From assembly GCA_934434925.1 (NCBI GenBank), contig CAKSAC010000008.1, forward strand, positions 1 to 64,000: a DNA stretch of 64,000 bases, read 5' to 3'. A model generated the notes under the pieces. That model saw only the letters and a program-made list of their open reading frames with translations, was not told where the DNA came from and did no database searches. Position numbers and translations under genes: made by a program. Positions 1 through 8,580 of the stretch are shown here, piece after piece (within the stretch, counting starts at the first letter, position 1; each line of letters opens with the position of its first letter). Origin of the DNA: an uncultured Eubacteriales bacterium (lineage in GTDB: Bacteria; Bacillota; Clostridia; Oscillospirales; CAG-272).

Positions 1-76
<76 letters not shown>

Positions 77-116
77 CGTAAGTCTGCCCTTTGGGGCGAA
101 AATAACAAAACTTTAA

Positions 117-165
117 CGCACTGCTGCATAGTCTAAAACTATGGGGCGGTGCGATTTTGCTTTTA
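117..165 (+). terminator. Probable terminator of a gene left of the window
   Basis: CGCACTGC..CATAGT pairs with ACTATG..GCGGTGCG around a short loop (117-153), followed by a T-rich run. It would end a plus-strand transcript that begins before the window. Confidence 0.55.
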
Positions 166-258
166 TAAGGAACAAAAATACAACATTATTACAAAGGTTT
201 TCAGTCGCGTAAGCGACACGGAACATATCCCCCACAAAAATTAAAAGGAGATACGATT

Positions 259-3200
259 ATGACAAACAACAAGGCGAATAAATCAAAGATATTAGCGCTT
301 ATACTCGGTCTTACGGCGTGCCTTGCGCTTATGCTCGGCATAGTGTTTGCAAGCCCGACGAGTACGGTCTATGCGGAAGGAGAAACGCTTACGCCGTATG
401 ATAGTATATACGTAAATGGCGAAGCATTAAACAGCGGTTGGCATCTGGACGAATCTTATGTTAAAAAATCAGGCACCCCCGATATGGGTTACGTTGCCAA
501 ATATTATAACGGCGTTCTGACTCTTAACAATTATCACGGCGGGAACATAGGTACAAGTGCTCCCGCATCAGGATATTACAAAATTGACCTTATCGGAAAC
601 AATGTTATTACCGGTGGGCAAAGAGGTGTATTTATCGATACACCACGTGAAGGACGAGTAACTATTACGTCTAATGCAAACGGAAAATTGACGATAAACG
701 TTTCAAGCAGCGATTCTTCTGTATGGGGAATAGCCTGCGGAGCGTCGAATTCAGCCAAGACCACTGACGTTGTTATTGGAGGTAACGCACAAGTCACAAT
801 TAACGCAACGTCTAATGGAGAAAACGAGCAAGTTGAGGGTATTCATGCAAGGAACGTAACAATTGAAGACAATGCAAGCGTTAATATTACAGCCAAAAAC
901 ACAAACAATAGCACCGCAAGTCAATGGGTAGCAGGTATTTTTGCAAAAAACAATGTAACTATAAATACAAACGGCAATATCGATATTGACGTTAGCGTGG
1001 CGGGTGGCGATAGTGCTTATAGTTATGGTATTCGAAACTGCAAAACGATGACTAAAGCAGGCAATATGACCATAAAATACAAGAAAGCAGGAAGCAATGG
1101 CTGGCCTATTACCGGTGGTGACGTAGATAATACAACCCACGCTGTAAACGAAGATAGCGGAAATTGCTTTGCGTCCTACCGCTATGGCACACCGCGCTAT
1201 GTGGCAGCAATAAACGGTACACTTGCAGGTCCGGGCGTACCTAAGGAAGCAAATAGTGGTAGCGGATATTTCCTTGCGGGTGACGAAATCACTTTGAATG
1301 CGCCTTCTTTGCAAGTGAGCGAAACGGATACGACAAACATACCGTTTGACAAATGGTTTTCGTTTACAAGTGACGCAGTTATAACAAACGCAACAAGCCA
1401 AAACGGAGCGAAACTTACCGTTCAAGACAAGGATATTGAAGTAAGAGCAAATTATAATGCGTTTACCGCACAACCTGTTTTTGAAAGAGAAAGCGATACA
1501 ACTGGAAAAGTTACTTGCACGATTATTTCGAACAATCAAGAGAATTGGCTTATAATCAAATCAATAGATGATTTGGACGCTTCTGTATATAGTTTTTTTG
1601 ATAACACAACGGGGACTACATATCAAACGACTGTTTATTCTGACACCGCAAAACCTAACGGACAATACGTCGTTATGGTTAAGTATAATGGGGCTACTAT
1701 ATACAGCGAGCCTTTCACCGCGGACTACACCGAAAGGAAAGCAACCGTAGATAGCGTAACTATTTCCGGTGAGCAAGGCGAAACGATTGCAAACACGGAT
1801 ATTACCGTTACACTTACGGGATATACGTTTGCGACCGCTCTTTCGGGAAATTGGATAACAAATCTTCCTGCCGGACTTGTTCAGTCTGTTACAAAAGTAA
1901 GCGACACCGAGGCGAAAATCACCGTCAGCGGTACGCCTACTGCTCTTAGCGACCAGTTTGTAGAAATCACGATTCCAAAGGCAAATATCACGGGACTTGC
2001 AAGCGATTTGACTGCAGAAAGCAATTCGGACGCAAAATTTAATATCGTTGCTCCGCTTACAAAAATTACCGTTCCGACAGCAAAAACGGGGCTTACTTAT
2101 ACAGCCTTAACTCAAACAGGCGTGGAAGAAGGCGTCGGCTATACGCTAACAGGAAATAGCGGCTTTGACGCAGGTAATTATACCGCAATCGCAAAATTAC
2201 AGAGCGGATATAAGTGGAACGACGGCACGATAACCGACAAGGAAATCTCTTGGAGCATAGGTAAGAGAAACCCTGTTGTAAGCGATTTTAACTTCTATGA
2301 ACCGAGCAACCTTACGTATGACGGCAATGCCAAAACCGCAACCGTTAGTTTGATTGCCCACTATGGTGATGAAACAGGCTTTGCCATAACGGTTAAGTAC
2401 AAAAAAGGCGGAGTGATTGTTGCAGAGGCAAAAGACGCAGGCGAATATGAAGTGTATATCGACACAACCGAAACGGCAAACTTCAAATCGGCAACCGATA
2501 TTCACGGCGCATCGTGGAAATTTACAATCGCAAAGGCAGAACAATCTGCACCATTTGCATCGCTATTTACAACCGTTGCTCCTACTACAACGACCACAGC
2601 GGACGGCAAGATAACGGGTATAACAGCCGAAATGGAATATCGCAAAGTAGGCGATTCTGCTTGGACAATGGGAACAGGTAGCGACGTTACAGGGCTTTCG
2701 TCCGGTACATATCAAATAAGGTTTAAGGAAACAGTCAACTACAATGCAGGAGAAGTTGTCGAAGTGGTTGTTCCTGAAAGCGGCGTTTCTTCATACAATC
2801 TTACCGTAACAGGCGGAACAGGTGGCGGTGTGTTTATTCAAGGCGCAAGCGTGACTATCACCGCAAACGCCCCTGCAACCGGAAAGAAATTTTCGGGTTG
2901 GACGATTGAAGGAATAAGCGGACTTGATACCACCCAAACAAGCCTTACCTTTAATATGCCTGCAAATGCTGTAACCGCAACCGCAAATTACGAAGATATC
3001 GAGTACACTATTAACGTAGACGGTGGAAAAGCAGACAAGACAAAGGCAAAATATGGCGAAACTATTACAATTACCGCAACAGTTCCTACGGGCAAGAGAT
3101 TTGTTGAGTGGACTTCGGAAAGCGGTAGTATCTTTACGGACTTTACGGACAAAACAAGCGTAACTACCACCTTTACAATGCCTGCCGGTGACGTATCCGC

Positions 3201-4164
3201 AACCGCAAATTATGAAAATATAGAGTACACCGTTACTGTAAACGGCGGTACGACAGACAAGGCAAAAGCCATATATGGCGAGAGTGTAACCATTACGGCA
3301 AACGCACCGACGACAGGACAAAGATTTAAGGACTGGACGATTGTGGGAGTAAGCGGGCTTGATACAACTAAAACAAGCCTTACCTTCAATATGCCTGCAA
3401 ATGCTGTAACCGCAACCGCAAATTACGAAGATATCGAGTACACTGTTACCGTAAACGGCGGTACGGCAGATAAGGCCAAAGCGAAATACGGCGAAAGCGT
3501 AACCATAACGGCAACCCCTGCTCCGACCGGAAAAGTCTTTGACAAATGGACTTGCGAAACGGCGGGCGTAACGATTGCGTTTGAAAGCGCAACAAGTTCT
3601 AAAACAACCTTTGCCATGCCTGCTGCAAACATTGAAATCAAGGCGCATTTCAGAAATGCAGAGGCTCCGCCGTCGGTAGAAATTAAAGTCAGCGGCGGAA
3701 CGGGCGGCGGCGCGTATCAGGAAGGCGACACCGTGACCGTCACCGCAAACGAGCCGGCAGAAGGCAAAGTGTTCAAAGGTTGGCAGGACGCAAGCGGGGA
3801 AATCGTAAGTACCGAGAAGGTTTACAGCTTTACGGCAAGCGGCGCGGTAACGCTCACCGCCGTGTATGACGACGGTCCTTCGGGCGGCGACGGAAATCAA
3901 CCGGGCGGCGACGGAACCCAACCGGGCGATGGCGAAATCACCCCGCCTGCTAAAAAGGACGGACTTTCGGGCGGTGCGATTGCCGGTATTGCGGTCGGTT
4001 CGGCGGCGGTTGCAGGGCTTGGCGGATTTGCAATCTTCTGGTTTGCAATCAAGAAAAAGACGTTTGCAGACCTGGGCATTGCTTTGAAGAAAGGCTTCGC
4101 CGCCACCGGAAACTTCGCAAAGACCCTCGGCGCGAAGATCAAAGGACTGTTCCGGAAGAAATAA
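259..4164 (+). CDS. Large secreted or membrane-anchored repeat protein (InlB-type repeats)
   Basis: Predicted surface protein of 1301 aa; the start follows AAAAGGAG seven bases upstream. An N-terminal signal peptide (about 1-40) ends near VYAEG. Residues 50-290 form a Thr/Asn/Ile-rich region that reads like a beta-helix, with repeated V.I.....I elements. Residues 500-860 contain Ig-like/MBG-type segments. Four divergent InlB B-repeats (YTVTVNGG..DKAKA.YGE..TITA) cover about 850-1135, and a fifth follows near 1137-1210. A Gly/Asp/Pro-rich linker leads to a single membrane helix (about 1240-1265) and a Lys-rich tail, so anchoring is by a membrane helix; no LPXTG motif is present. Codons up to about 3655 are AT-rich while the last 500 bases are GC-rich like the neighbours. 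Function is unknown; adhesin or surface layer is an inference. Confidence 0.85.
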   Translation: MTNNKANKSKILALILGLTACLALMLGIVFASPTSTVYAEGETLTPYDSIYVNGEALNSGWHLDESYVKKSGTPDMGYVAKYYNGVLTLNNYHGGNIGTSAPASGYYKIDLIGNNVITGGQRGVFIDTPREGRVTITSNANGKLTINVSSSDSSVWGIACGASNSAKTTDVVIGGNAQVTINATSNGENEQVEGIHARNVTIEDNASVNITAKNTNNSTASQWVAGIFAKNNVTINTNGNIDIDVSVAGGDSAYSYGIRNCKTMTKAGNMTIKYKKAGSNGWPITGGDVDNTTHAVNEDSGNCFASYRYGTPRYVAAINGTLAGPGVPKEANSGSGYFLAGDEITLNAPSLQVSETDTTNIPFDKWFSFTSDAVITNATSQNGAKLTVQDKDIEVRANYNAFTAQPVFERESDTTGKVTCTIISNNQENWLIIKSIDDLDASVYSFFDNTTGTTYQTTVYSDTAKPNGQYVVMVKYNGATIYSEPFTADYTERKATVDSVTISGEQGETIANTDITVTLTGYTFATALSGNWITNLPAGLVQSVTKVSDTEAKITVSGTPTALSDQFVEITIPKANITGLASDLTAESNSDAKFNIVAPLTKITVPTAKTGLTYTALTQTGVEEGVGYTLTGNSGFDAGNYTAIAKLQSGYKWNDGTITDKEISWSIGKRNPVVSDFNFYEPSNLTYDGNAKTATVSLIAHYGDETGFAITVKYKKGGVIVAEAKDAGEYEVYIDTTETANFKSATDIHGASWKFTIAKAEQSAPFASLFTTVAPTTTTTADGKITGITAEMEYRKVGDSAWTMGTGSDVTGLSSGTYQIRFKETVNYNAGEVVEVVVPESGVSSYNLTVTGGTGGGVFIQGASVTITANAPATGKKFSGWTIEGISGLDTTQTSLTFNMPANAVTATANYEDIEYTINVDGGKADKTKAKYGETITITATVPTGKRFVEWTSESGSIFTDFTDKTSVTTTFTMPAGDVSATANYENIEYTVTVNGGTTDKAKAIYGESVTITANAPTTGQRFKDWTIVGVSGLDTTKTSLTFNMPANAVTATANYEDIEYTVTVNGGTADKAKAKYGESVTITATPAPTGKVFDKWTCETAGVTIAFESATSSKTTFAMPAANIEIKAHFRNAEAPPSVEIKVSGGTGGGAYQEGDTVTVTANEPAEGKVFKGWQDASGEIVSTEKVYSFTASGAVTLTAVYDDGPSGGDGNQPGGDGTQPGDGEITPPAKKDGLSGGAIAGIAVGSAAVAGLGGFAIFWFAIKKKTFADLGIALKKGFAATGNFAKTLGAKIKGLFRKK

Positions 4165-4198
4165 ACAGACAGAGGAGCCGCATGAAACGATAATGCAA

Positions 4199-4230
4199 AG
4201 AGGGTCCGGTTTCGGCCAGGCCCTCTTTTT
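4199..4230 (+). terminator. Terminator after the surface-protein gene
   Basis: AGAGGG pairs with CCCTCT across an 18-nt interior and runs into TTTTT, 35 bp after the stop codon. Confidence 0.8.
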
Positions 4231-4274
4231 GGCGTTTCGGCAAAGCAACAGAGTCCTGCGCGCCGGCTCCCGAC

Positions 4275-4303
4275 TTGAAAAAAAGAGCGCAATCTGCTAT
4301 GAT
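4275..4303 (+). promoter_or_regulatory. Promoter of the ABC transporter gene
   Basis: TTGAAA and TATGAT are separated by exactly 17 bp, with TGC directly before the -10. It leaves a leader of about 110 nt before the start codon at 4418. Confidence 0.75.
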
Positions 4304-4417
4304 ATTCTTGTAAGCAGGTTTTTGCCGGCGTAATAATCATGAAAGAATCTGTTCCGAAGCGCCCGAACCCCGCAACGGGCGGAGAGAAGGGCTTCGGCCG
4401 GAAAAGAGAGTTCAGAT

Positions 4418-7252
4418 ATGATTGAGATCAAAAACATCGTGAAAACCTATCGCCCGAACCGGGGCGAAGCCGTGACGGCCCTTGACCATGTCAGTTTGAA
4501 ATTCCCGGAAAACGGGCTGGTGTTCATCCTCGGGAAATCGGGTAGCGGGAAGTCCACATTGCTGAACGTAATGGGGGGGCTGGACAACGCAGACAGCGGC
4601 GAAATCATCATCAAAGGCAAGTCGTCCAAAGATTTTTCAACCGGGGATTTTGACAGTTATCGCAACACATATCTCGGTTTTGTTTTTCAGGAATACAACA
4701 TCCTGGAAGACTTCAACGTCGGGGCCAATATCGCGCTTGCGCTGAAACTTCAAGGAGAAAAGGCGACCGATGAAAAAATCAACGCGATTCTGGACGAGGT
4801 GGGGCTTTCTGGTTATGGCCGGAGAAAGCCCAATGAATTATCGGGCGGGCAAAAACAGCGCGTGGCCATTGCGCGGGCTCTTGTCAAAAACCCCGAGATC
4901 ATTATGGCGGACGAACCGACCGGCGCACTGGACAGCCATACGGGCTTGCAGGTGTTCGACACACTGAAAAAGCTGTCCGAAGATAAACTGGTCATCGTGG
5001 TATCGCATGACCGCGAGTTTGCCGAGGAATACGGCGACAGGGTGATTGAGCTGAAAGACGGCGCGGTGATTTCCGACATTGAAAAACACCGCGTAAGCGC
5101 CGAGATTGAAAGCGGCGGGGCGGAAAACTACAAGGGGAGACTTTTGCGGTTCCCGAAAGGGTATCGGCTGACGGCGGACGATGTCAAGCGTATCAATGCC
5201 TATCTGGAAAAGGACGAGGCTTTTCTGTCGCTGGACGAAAAGGTGAACGCCGATGTGAAGAGCGCGTCGCATATCGACAAAGACGGCAAAATGGAGACCT
5301 TTGCCCCGACCGATGAAAGCGCGATCACCCGGAAGAACGAAAAGCCCTTCCGGCTCATTCGTTCGCGCATGCCGCTGAAAGAAAGTTTCAAAATGGGCGT
5401 TTGCGGCATGAAGACCAAACCGTTCAGACTGGCGCTGACGATATTTTTGTGTTTTACGTGTTTTGCGATGTTCGGCATTGTGGACAGTTTTGCCGCATAC
5501 AACAGTAAAACCGCCATTGTCAATTCGATGATCGACAGCGGAATCCGGTACACCACCTTGGAGAAAAAGGTCGAGGTGGACGGTTACGGCGAACCGTATT
5601 TTATCGGGAAAAAGTTCTCCGATGCCGATATAAAGGACTTGAAAACCAGGACGGGGCTGGAATTTTTGCCGGTACTGTCCGAAGGGGGAGACGGGTATTA
5701 CGGCGGCGCGTATATTTCCGACAGTTTTCTGAAGGACGCCACGAGCCGGATCTATAACGGGAAAATCGCCGGGATCGTTGAAGTCGGCGGCGATACGGCG
5801 GAAAAGCACGGCCTGTCGCTTATGGCGGGGCGGTGGCCTTTGGCAAGCGACGAGATTGCCATCAGCGACTATGCGTTTGATTGTTTCAAAAAATGGGGAT
5901 ATTCTCACGTGGATCTGACGGGCAAAACCGACAAGAACAGAAAGATTGACGCGTCCGATATCCTTACCGCCGGGGATTTTCTCTCGGAAGAGCCAAATGT
6001 GAAAATCAGCGGGAACGTGTTGCAGGGCGTGTACAAAATCGTGGGTGTTGTGAAGACGGGTTACAGTTACGCGCGATACGAATCGCTTGACAAAAGTACC
6101 GACAGCGACGAGGGGCTTGGCGATTTCATGCTGATGAACCAACTGGCAAGCGAACACGACAGCGCGTTTTCGGGGATGCTTTTTGCCGGCCGGAACTTCA
6201 TGGACGAACGCCTTTCCTATAAAGGCATCGGCGGGGAGATCCGGGAAAAGGCAAATCTCACATGCGAAAAAATCAAAGGCAAGCCCCGCGGCATGTTCTT
6301 GGGCGGTAAATACAGTCACTATTTTACCCCCGGGGATTTTTCCGGCATTTTATATTTTGAAGACGGACAGACGGCGCTTTCCGGCGACGAAATCGCATTG
6401 GAGATCAAGACGCTCGTGAAGGCGTTGAAAGACGTATATTACGACCAGGAGGAGACGCTTGCCCGACTGCAGGGGCTGACCCTTGACAGGGCGAACGCCG
6501 GGGAGATCGAAGAGACGATCAAACCCCTCCTCGCAGACGCGAAAATCAAAATGACCTGCGGCGGCAGTATCAGTCCGTACCTTGTCAGAGCGGTCACAAT
6601 CAAAGGATTCTTCTTTGAAACCGCTGAAGTGAAGGGCAGTTTTCTCGGCGTTTCGGAAGCGCTCATGACCGAGATCGAAAAAGCGCCGGCCGGGAAATAT
6701 CAAAAGGCGATCTCGGGCGAAAAACTGACGAAGAGCGGCTTGGAAAAGATGGTCGAGCTTTCCGGGAAAAATGAAAACGGCGTGCAATATTCGCTTGTCA
6801 ACTATATCGTTTCGATGGAAAACATGGTCGGCTCTCTGATCAAAACCGTCGCGGAGATTTTGTTGTGGGTCGGCATCGGCGTGTTTGTATTTGCCATCAT
6901 CCTGTTTATGACCTATATCTCGGCCTCGGTATCGTACAAAAAGCGCGAGATCGGCATCCTGCGGGCCGTGGGGGCGCGTTCAAGCGACGTTTTCGGAGTA
7001 TTTTTCCATGAGGCGCTTGTCATTGCGATGATTGTTTTTGTGCTGGCGACGCTCGGAAGCGGCATATCGGTTGCCGTGGCAAATTCCGCTTTGCGGTCGT
7101 CTTACGGATTGCCGATCACGTTGTTGAGTTACGGAATCCGCGAAATCGGACTGATTCTGGTCGGTTGCGTCGCCACGGCGCTCTCGGCAAGTTTTCTCCC
7201 GGTGTTCAGGATTGCCAGAAAGAAGCCGGTAGACGCAATCAAAAACCGCTGA
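4418..7252 (+). CDS. ABC transporter, ATPase fused to FtsX/MacB-type permease
   Basis: One 944-aa polypeptide carries both halves of a MacB/LolCDE-like exporter. The ATPase domain (about 1-230) has Walker A GKSGSGKST (39-47), signature LSGGQ (about 141), Walker B with DEPTGALD (about 160-170) and the switch histidine VSHD. After a linker, one membrane helix (about 338-358) precedes a large extracytoplasmic domain of about 440 residues, followed by three C-terminal helices (about 809-833, 867-887, 910-926), the usual FtsX arrangement. It has its own promoter and no partner gene. In Bacillota such fusions often export or sense peptides; the substrate here cannot be told. The start is preceded by a weak GAGAG. 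Confidence 0.93.
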   Translation: MIEIKNIVKTYRPNRGEAVTALDHVSLKFPENGLVFILGKSGSGKSTLLNVMGGLDNADSGEIIIKGKSSKDFSTGDFDSYRNTYLGFVFQEYNILEDFNVGANIALALKLQGEKATDEKINAILDEVGLSGYGRRKPNELSGGQKQRVAIARALVKNPEIIMADEPTGALDSHTGLQVFDTLKKLSEDKLVIVVSHDREFAEEYGDRVIELKDGAVISDIEKHRVSAEIESGGAENYKGRLLRFPKGYRLTADDVKRINAYLEKDEAFLSLDEKVNADVKSASHIDKDGKMETFAPTDESAITRKNEKPFRLIRSRMPLKESFKMGVCGMKTKPFRLALTIFLCFTCFAMFGIVDSFAAYNSKTAIVNSMIDSGIRYTTLEKKVEVDGYGEPYFIGKKFSDADIKDLKTRTGLEFLPVLSEGGDGYYGGAYISDSFLKDATSRIYNGKIAGIVEVGGDTAEKHGLSLMAGRWPLASDEIAISDYAFDCFKKWGYSHVDLTGKTDKNRKIDASDILTAGDFLSEEPNVKISGNVLQGVYKIVGVVKTGYSYARYESLDKSTDSDEGLGDFMLMNQLASEHDSAFSGMLFAGRNFMDERLSYKGIGGEIREKANLTCEKIKGKPRGMFLGGKYSHYFTPGDFSGILYFEDGQTALSGDEIALEIKTLVKALKDVYYDQEETLARLQGLTLDRANAGEIEETIKPLLADAKIKMTCGGSISPYLVRAVTIKGFFFETAEVKGSFLGVSEALMTEIEKAPAGKYQKAISGEKLTKSGLEKMVELSGKNENGVQYSLVNYIVSMENMVGSLIKTVAEILLWVGIGVFVFAIILFMTYISASVSYKKREIGILRAVGARSSDVFGVFFHEALVIAMIVFVLATLGSGISVAVANSALRSSYGLPITLLSYGIREIGLILVGCVATALSASFLPVFRIARKKPVDAIKNR

Positions 7253-7338
7253 TTGTCCGCATTGCCAAGCATCGTTAGCCATATCAATAGAGAATACAGT
7301 GTTATTGATATATAGGAGTTTTGAAGCAAAGACTCAAT

Positions 7339-8250
7339 TTATTCATGAATATCAAGAACGTTCAGAATTCTTTTGAATGTGTCCTGCCCATCAAGGCAGG
7401 TGTCTCTCAGCCAGCCCTTCTCTTGATTCCAGTTTGCAAGTCCACGATAATAGAAAGACTTTTTGGAATCTTCTATAATGAACGGAATTATATTAAACCT
7501 AAGACACTCTTTCAAAGCAATCAATCTGCCGACTCTACCGTTTCCGTCTTGAAACGGATGAATATATTCAAAATCGGCATGAAGTTCGATAATGTCATCC
7601 ATGGTTATATTGCTTTTAGAGTTGAAATCCGTAACAAGTTTATTCATAGCTCTTGAAACTTCGCTCGGCTTGCACGTTTCTTTTCCGCCGACGGTATTTG
7701 CCCGTTTTTTATAATCTCCGACGGCAAACCAGTCAAGAGAAGAATCTTTTGTGCCTTGTTTTAATAACAAATGCAGGTGTTTGATCATGTCTTCGCTCAA
7801 AGGCTCTAAGGCTTTGTCGATGACATAATCGATTGCCCGGAAATGATTACTTGTTTCGATAATATCGTCAACCGGAATACCGTCGCCGCCATCAATCGTT
7901 CTTGTTTCAAAAATCAATCTTGTTTGATCTTCTGTAAGTTTAGACCCTTCGATATGGTTAGAGTTATAGGTCATTCTGACTTGTAATTCATGATAAAGCC
8001 CGCCGGATATTTTTGCTTCTTTTTCTTCACGCAGAATTTGCAAGATATGATTATCACAAACCTCTCTGAACAAATCGCCAGGACCGCAATGCAAGAAATC
8101 TGCTATTTTAGCAAGAACATTGTTTGCGATTTTTTCACCCTTTGAAATTTTCGCTATAGTTCTGGATGATATGCCGAGTTTGGCGGTTAAATCGGACTTG
8201 GTTAAACCAATTTCACGGAGCTTATTTTCTAATGCTTTATAAGAATACAT
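7339..8250 (-). CDS. HTH domain-Fic family protein
   Basis: The 303-aa protein begins with an XRE-type helix-turn-helix (about 10-55) and carries a Fic domain with the complete active-site motif HPFQDGNGRVGR (231-242). Fic enzymes usually transfer AMP from ATP to target proteins; the intact His and Asn-Gly-Arg suggest activity. An inhibitory motif of the S/TxxxEG type is present at S97-E101-G102, before the Fic domain as in class II Fic proteins, so it is probably self-inhibited. The start has a strong site, GGGAGG seven bases upstream. The HTH domain together with direct repeats over the -35 suggests autoregulation. It stands alone; no antitoxin gene is adjacent. Confidence 0.93.
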   Translation of the reverse strand: MYSYKALENKLREIGLTKSDLTAKLGISSRTIAKISKGEKIANNVLAKIADFLHCGPGDLFREVCDNHILQILREEKEAKISGGLYHELQVRMTYNSNHIEGSKLTEDQTRLIFETRTIDGGDGIPVDDIIETSNHFRAIDYVIDKALEPLSEDMIKHLHLLLKQGTKDSSLDWFAVGDYKKRANTVGGKETCKPSEVSRAMNKLVTDFNSKSNITMDDIIELHADFEYIHPFQDGNGRVGRLIALKECLRFNIIPFIIEDSKKSFYYRGLANWNQEKGWLRDTCLDGQDTFKRILNVLDIHE

Positions 8251-8275
8251 ATCTGCCCTCCCAATTTCTTTACTT

Positions 8276-8304
8276 ATTATACCATAGAAAAAGAAAAAAG
8301 TAAA
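8276..8304 (-). promoter_or_regulatory. Promoter of the HTH-Fic gene
   Basis: TTTACT (8299-8304) and TATAAT (8276-8281) on the minus strand are 17 bp apart. The -35 lies inside one copy of a 16-bp direct repeat. Confidence 0.75.
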
Positions 8305-8326
8305 GGTAAAAAAGAAAAAAGTAAAG
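8290..8326. repeat. Direct repeat over the Fic promoter (candidate operator)
   Basis: The 16-mer AAAGAAAAAAGTAAAG occurs at 8290-8305 and 8311-8326, a period of 21 bp or two helix turns. The first copy covers the -35 box. Another CTTTAC, the same core inverted, lies just downstream of the -10. Confidence 0.7.
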
Positions 8327-8424
8327 ACTTCCTATTTTATTGTCTTCTGTCGTGGCTGTTGTAGCATACGTCAGCGAGAAAATCAACTGCACGGAAAAAT
8401 ACTACTTAAAACTTTCATATTGAC

Positions 8425-8458
8425 AGAGTCAGGCTCGATAATGAGTTTGGCTCTTTTT
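8425..8458 (+). terminator. Orphan terminator-like hairpin
   Basis: AGAGTCAGGCTC can pair along all 12 bases (including G-U pairs) with GAGTTTGGCTCT and is followed by TTTTT. It points along the plus strand, where no gene precedes it. Confidence 0.5.
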
Positions 8459-8460
8459 AT

Positions 8461-8580
8461 CTTATGTAGACTCCGGGCGGGAGCAAAAAAGCCCCGGGCG
8501 GGAGCATAGAAAAAGCCCCCGGGTCGGGGGGCAGAAAATCTCCGGGCGGGGGGCGGAAAAGCTCTGGGCGGGGAGAGGGT
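8461..8580. repeat. Degenerate GC-rich tandem repeats after the O-antigen-ligase-like gene
   Basis: About five copies of a 22-27 bp unit built on CCGGGCGGG followed by an A-rich stretch. They begin at the stop codon of the minus-strand gene at 8581. Read on the minus strand, each unit gives a CCCGG..CTTTTT pattern and may help end transcription. Confidence 0.75.

Noticed and set aside
3900..4164. Sortase LPXTG anchor in the surface protein
   Set aside because: No LPXTG-type motif; the protein ends in a helix plus basic tail of over 20 residues.
2791..4248. 485-codon antisense frame opposite the surface protein
   Set aside because: Repetitive and Cys/Arg-rich only because it is the complement of repeats; no start site.
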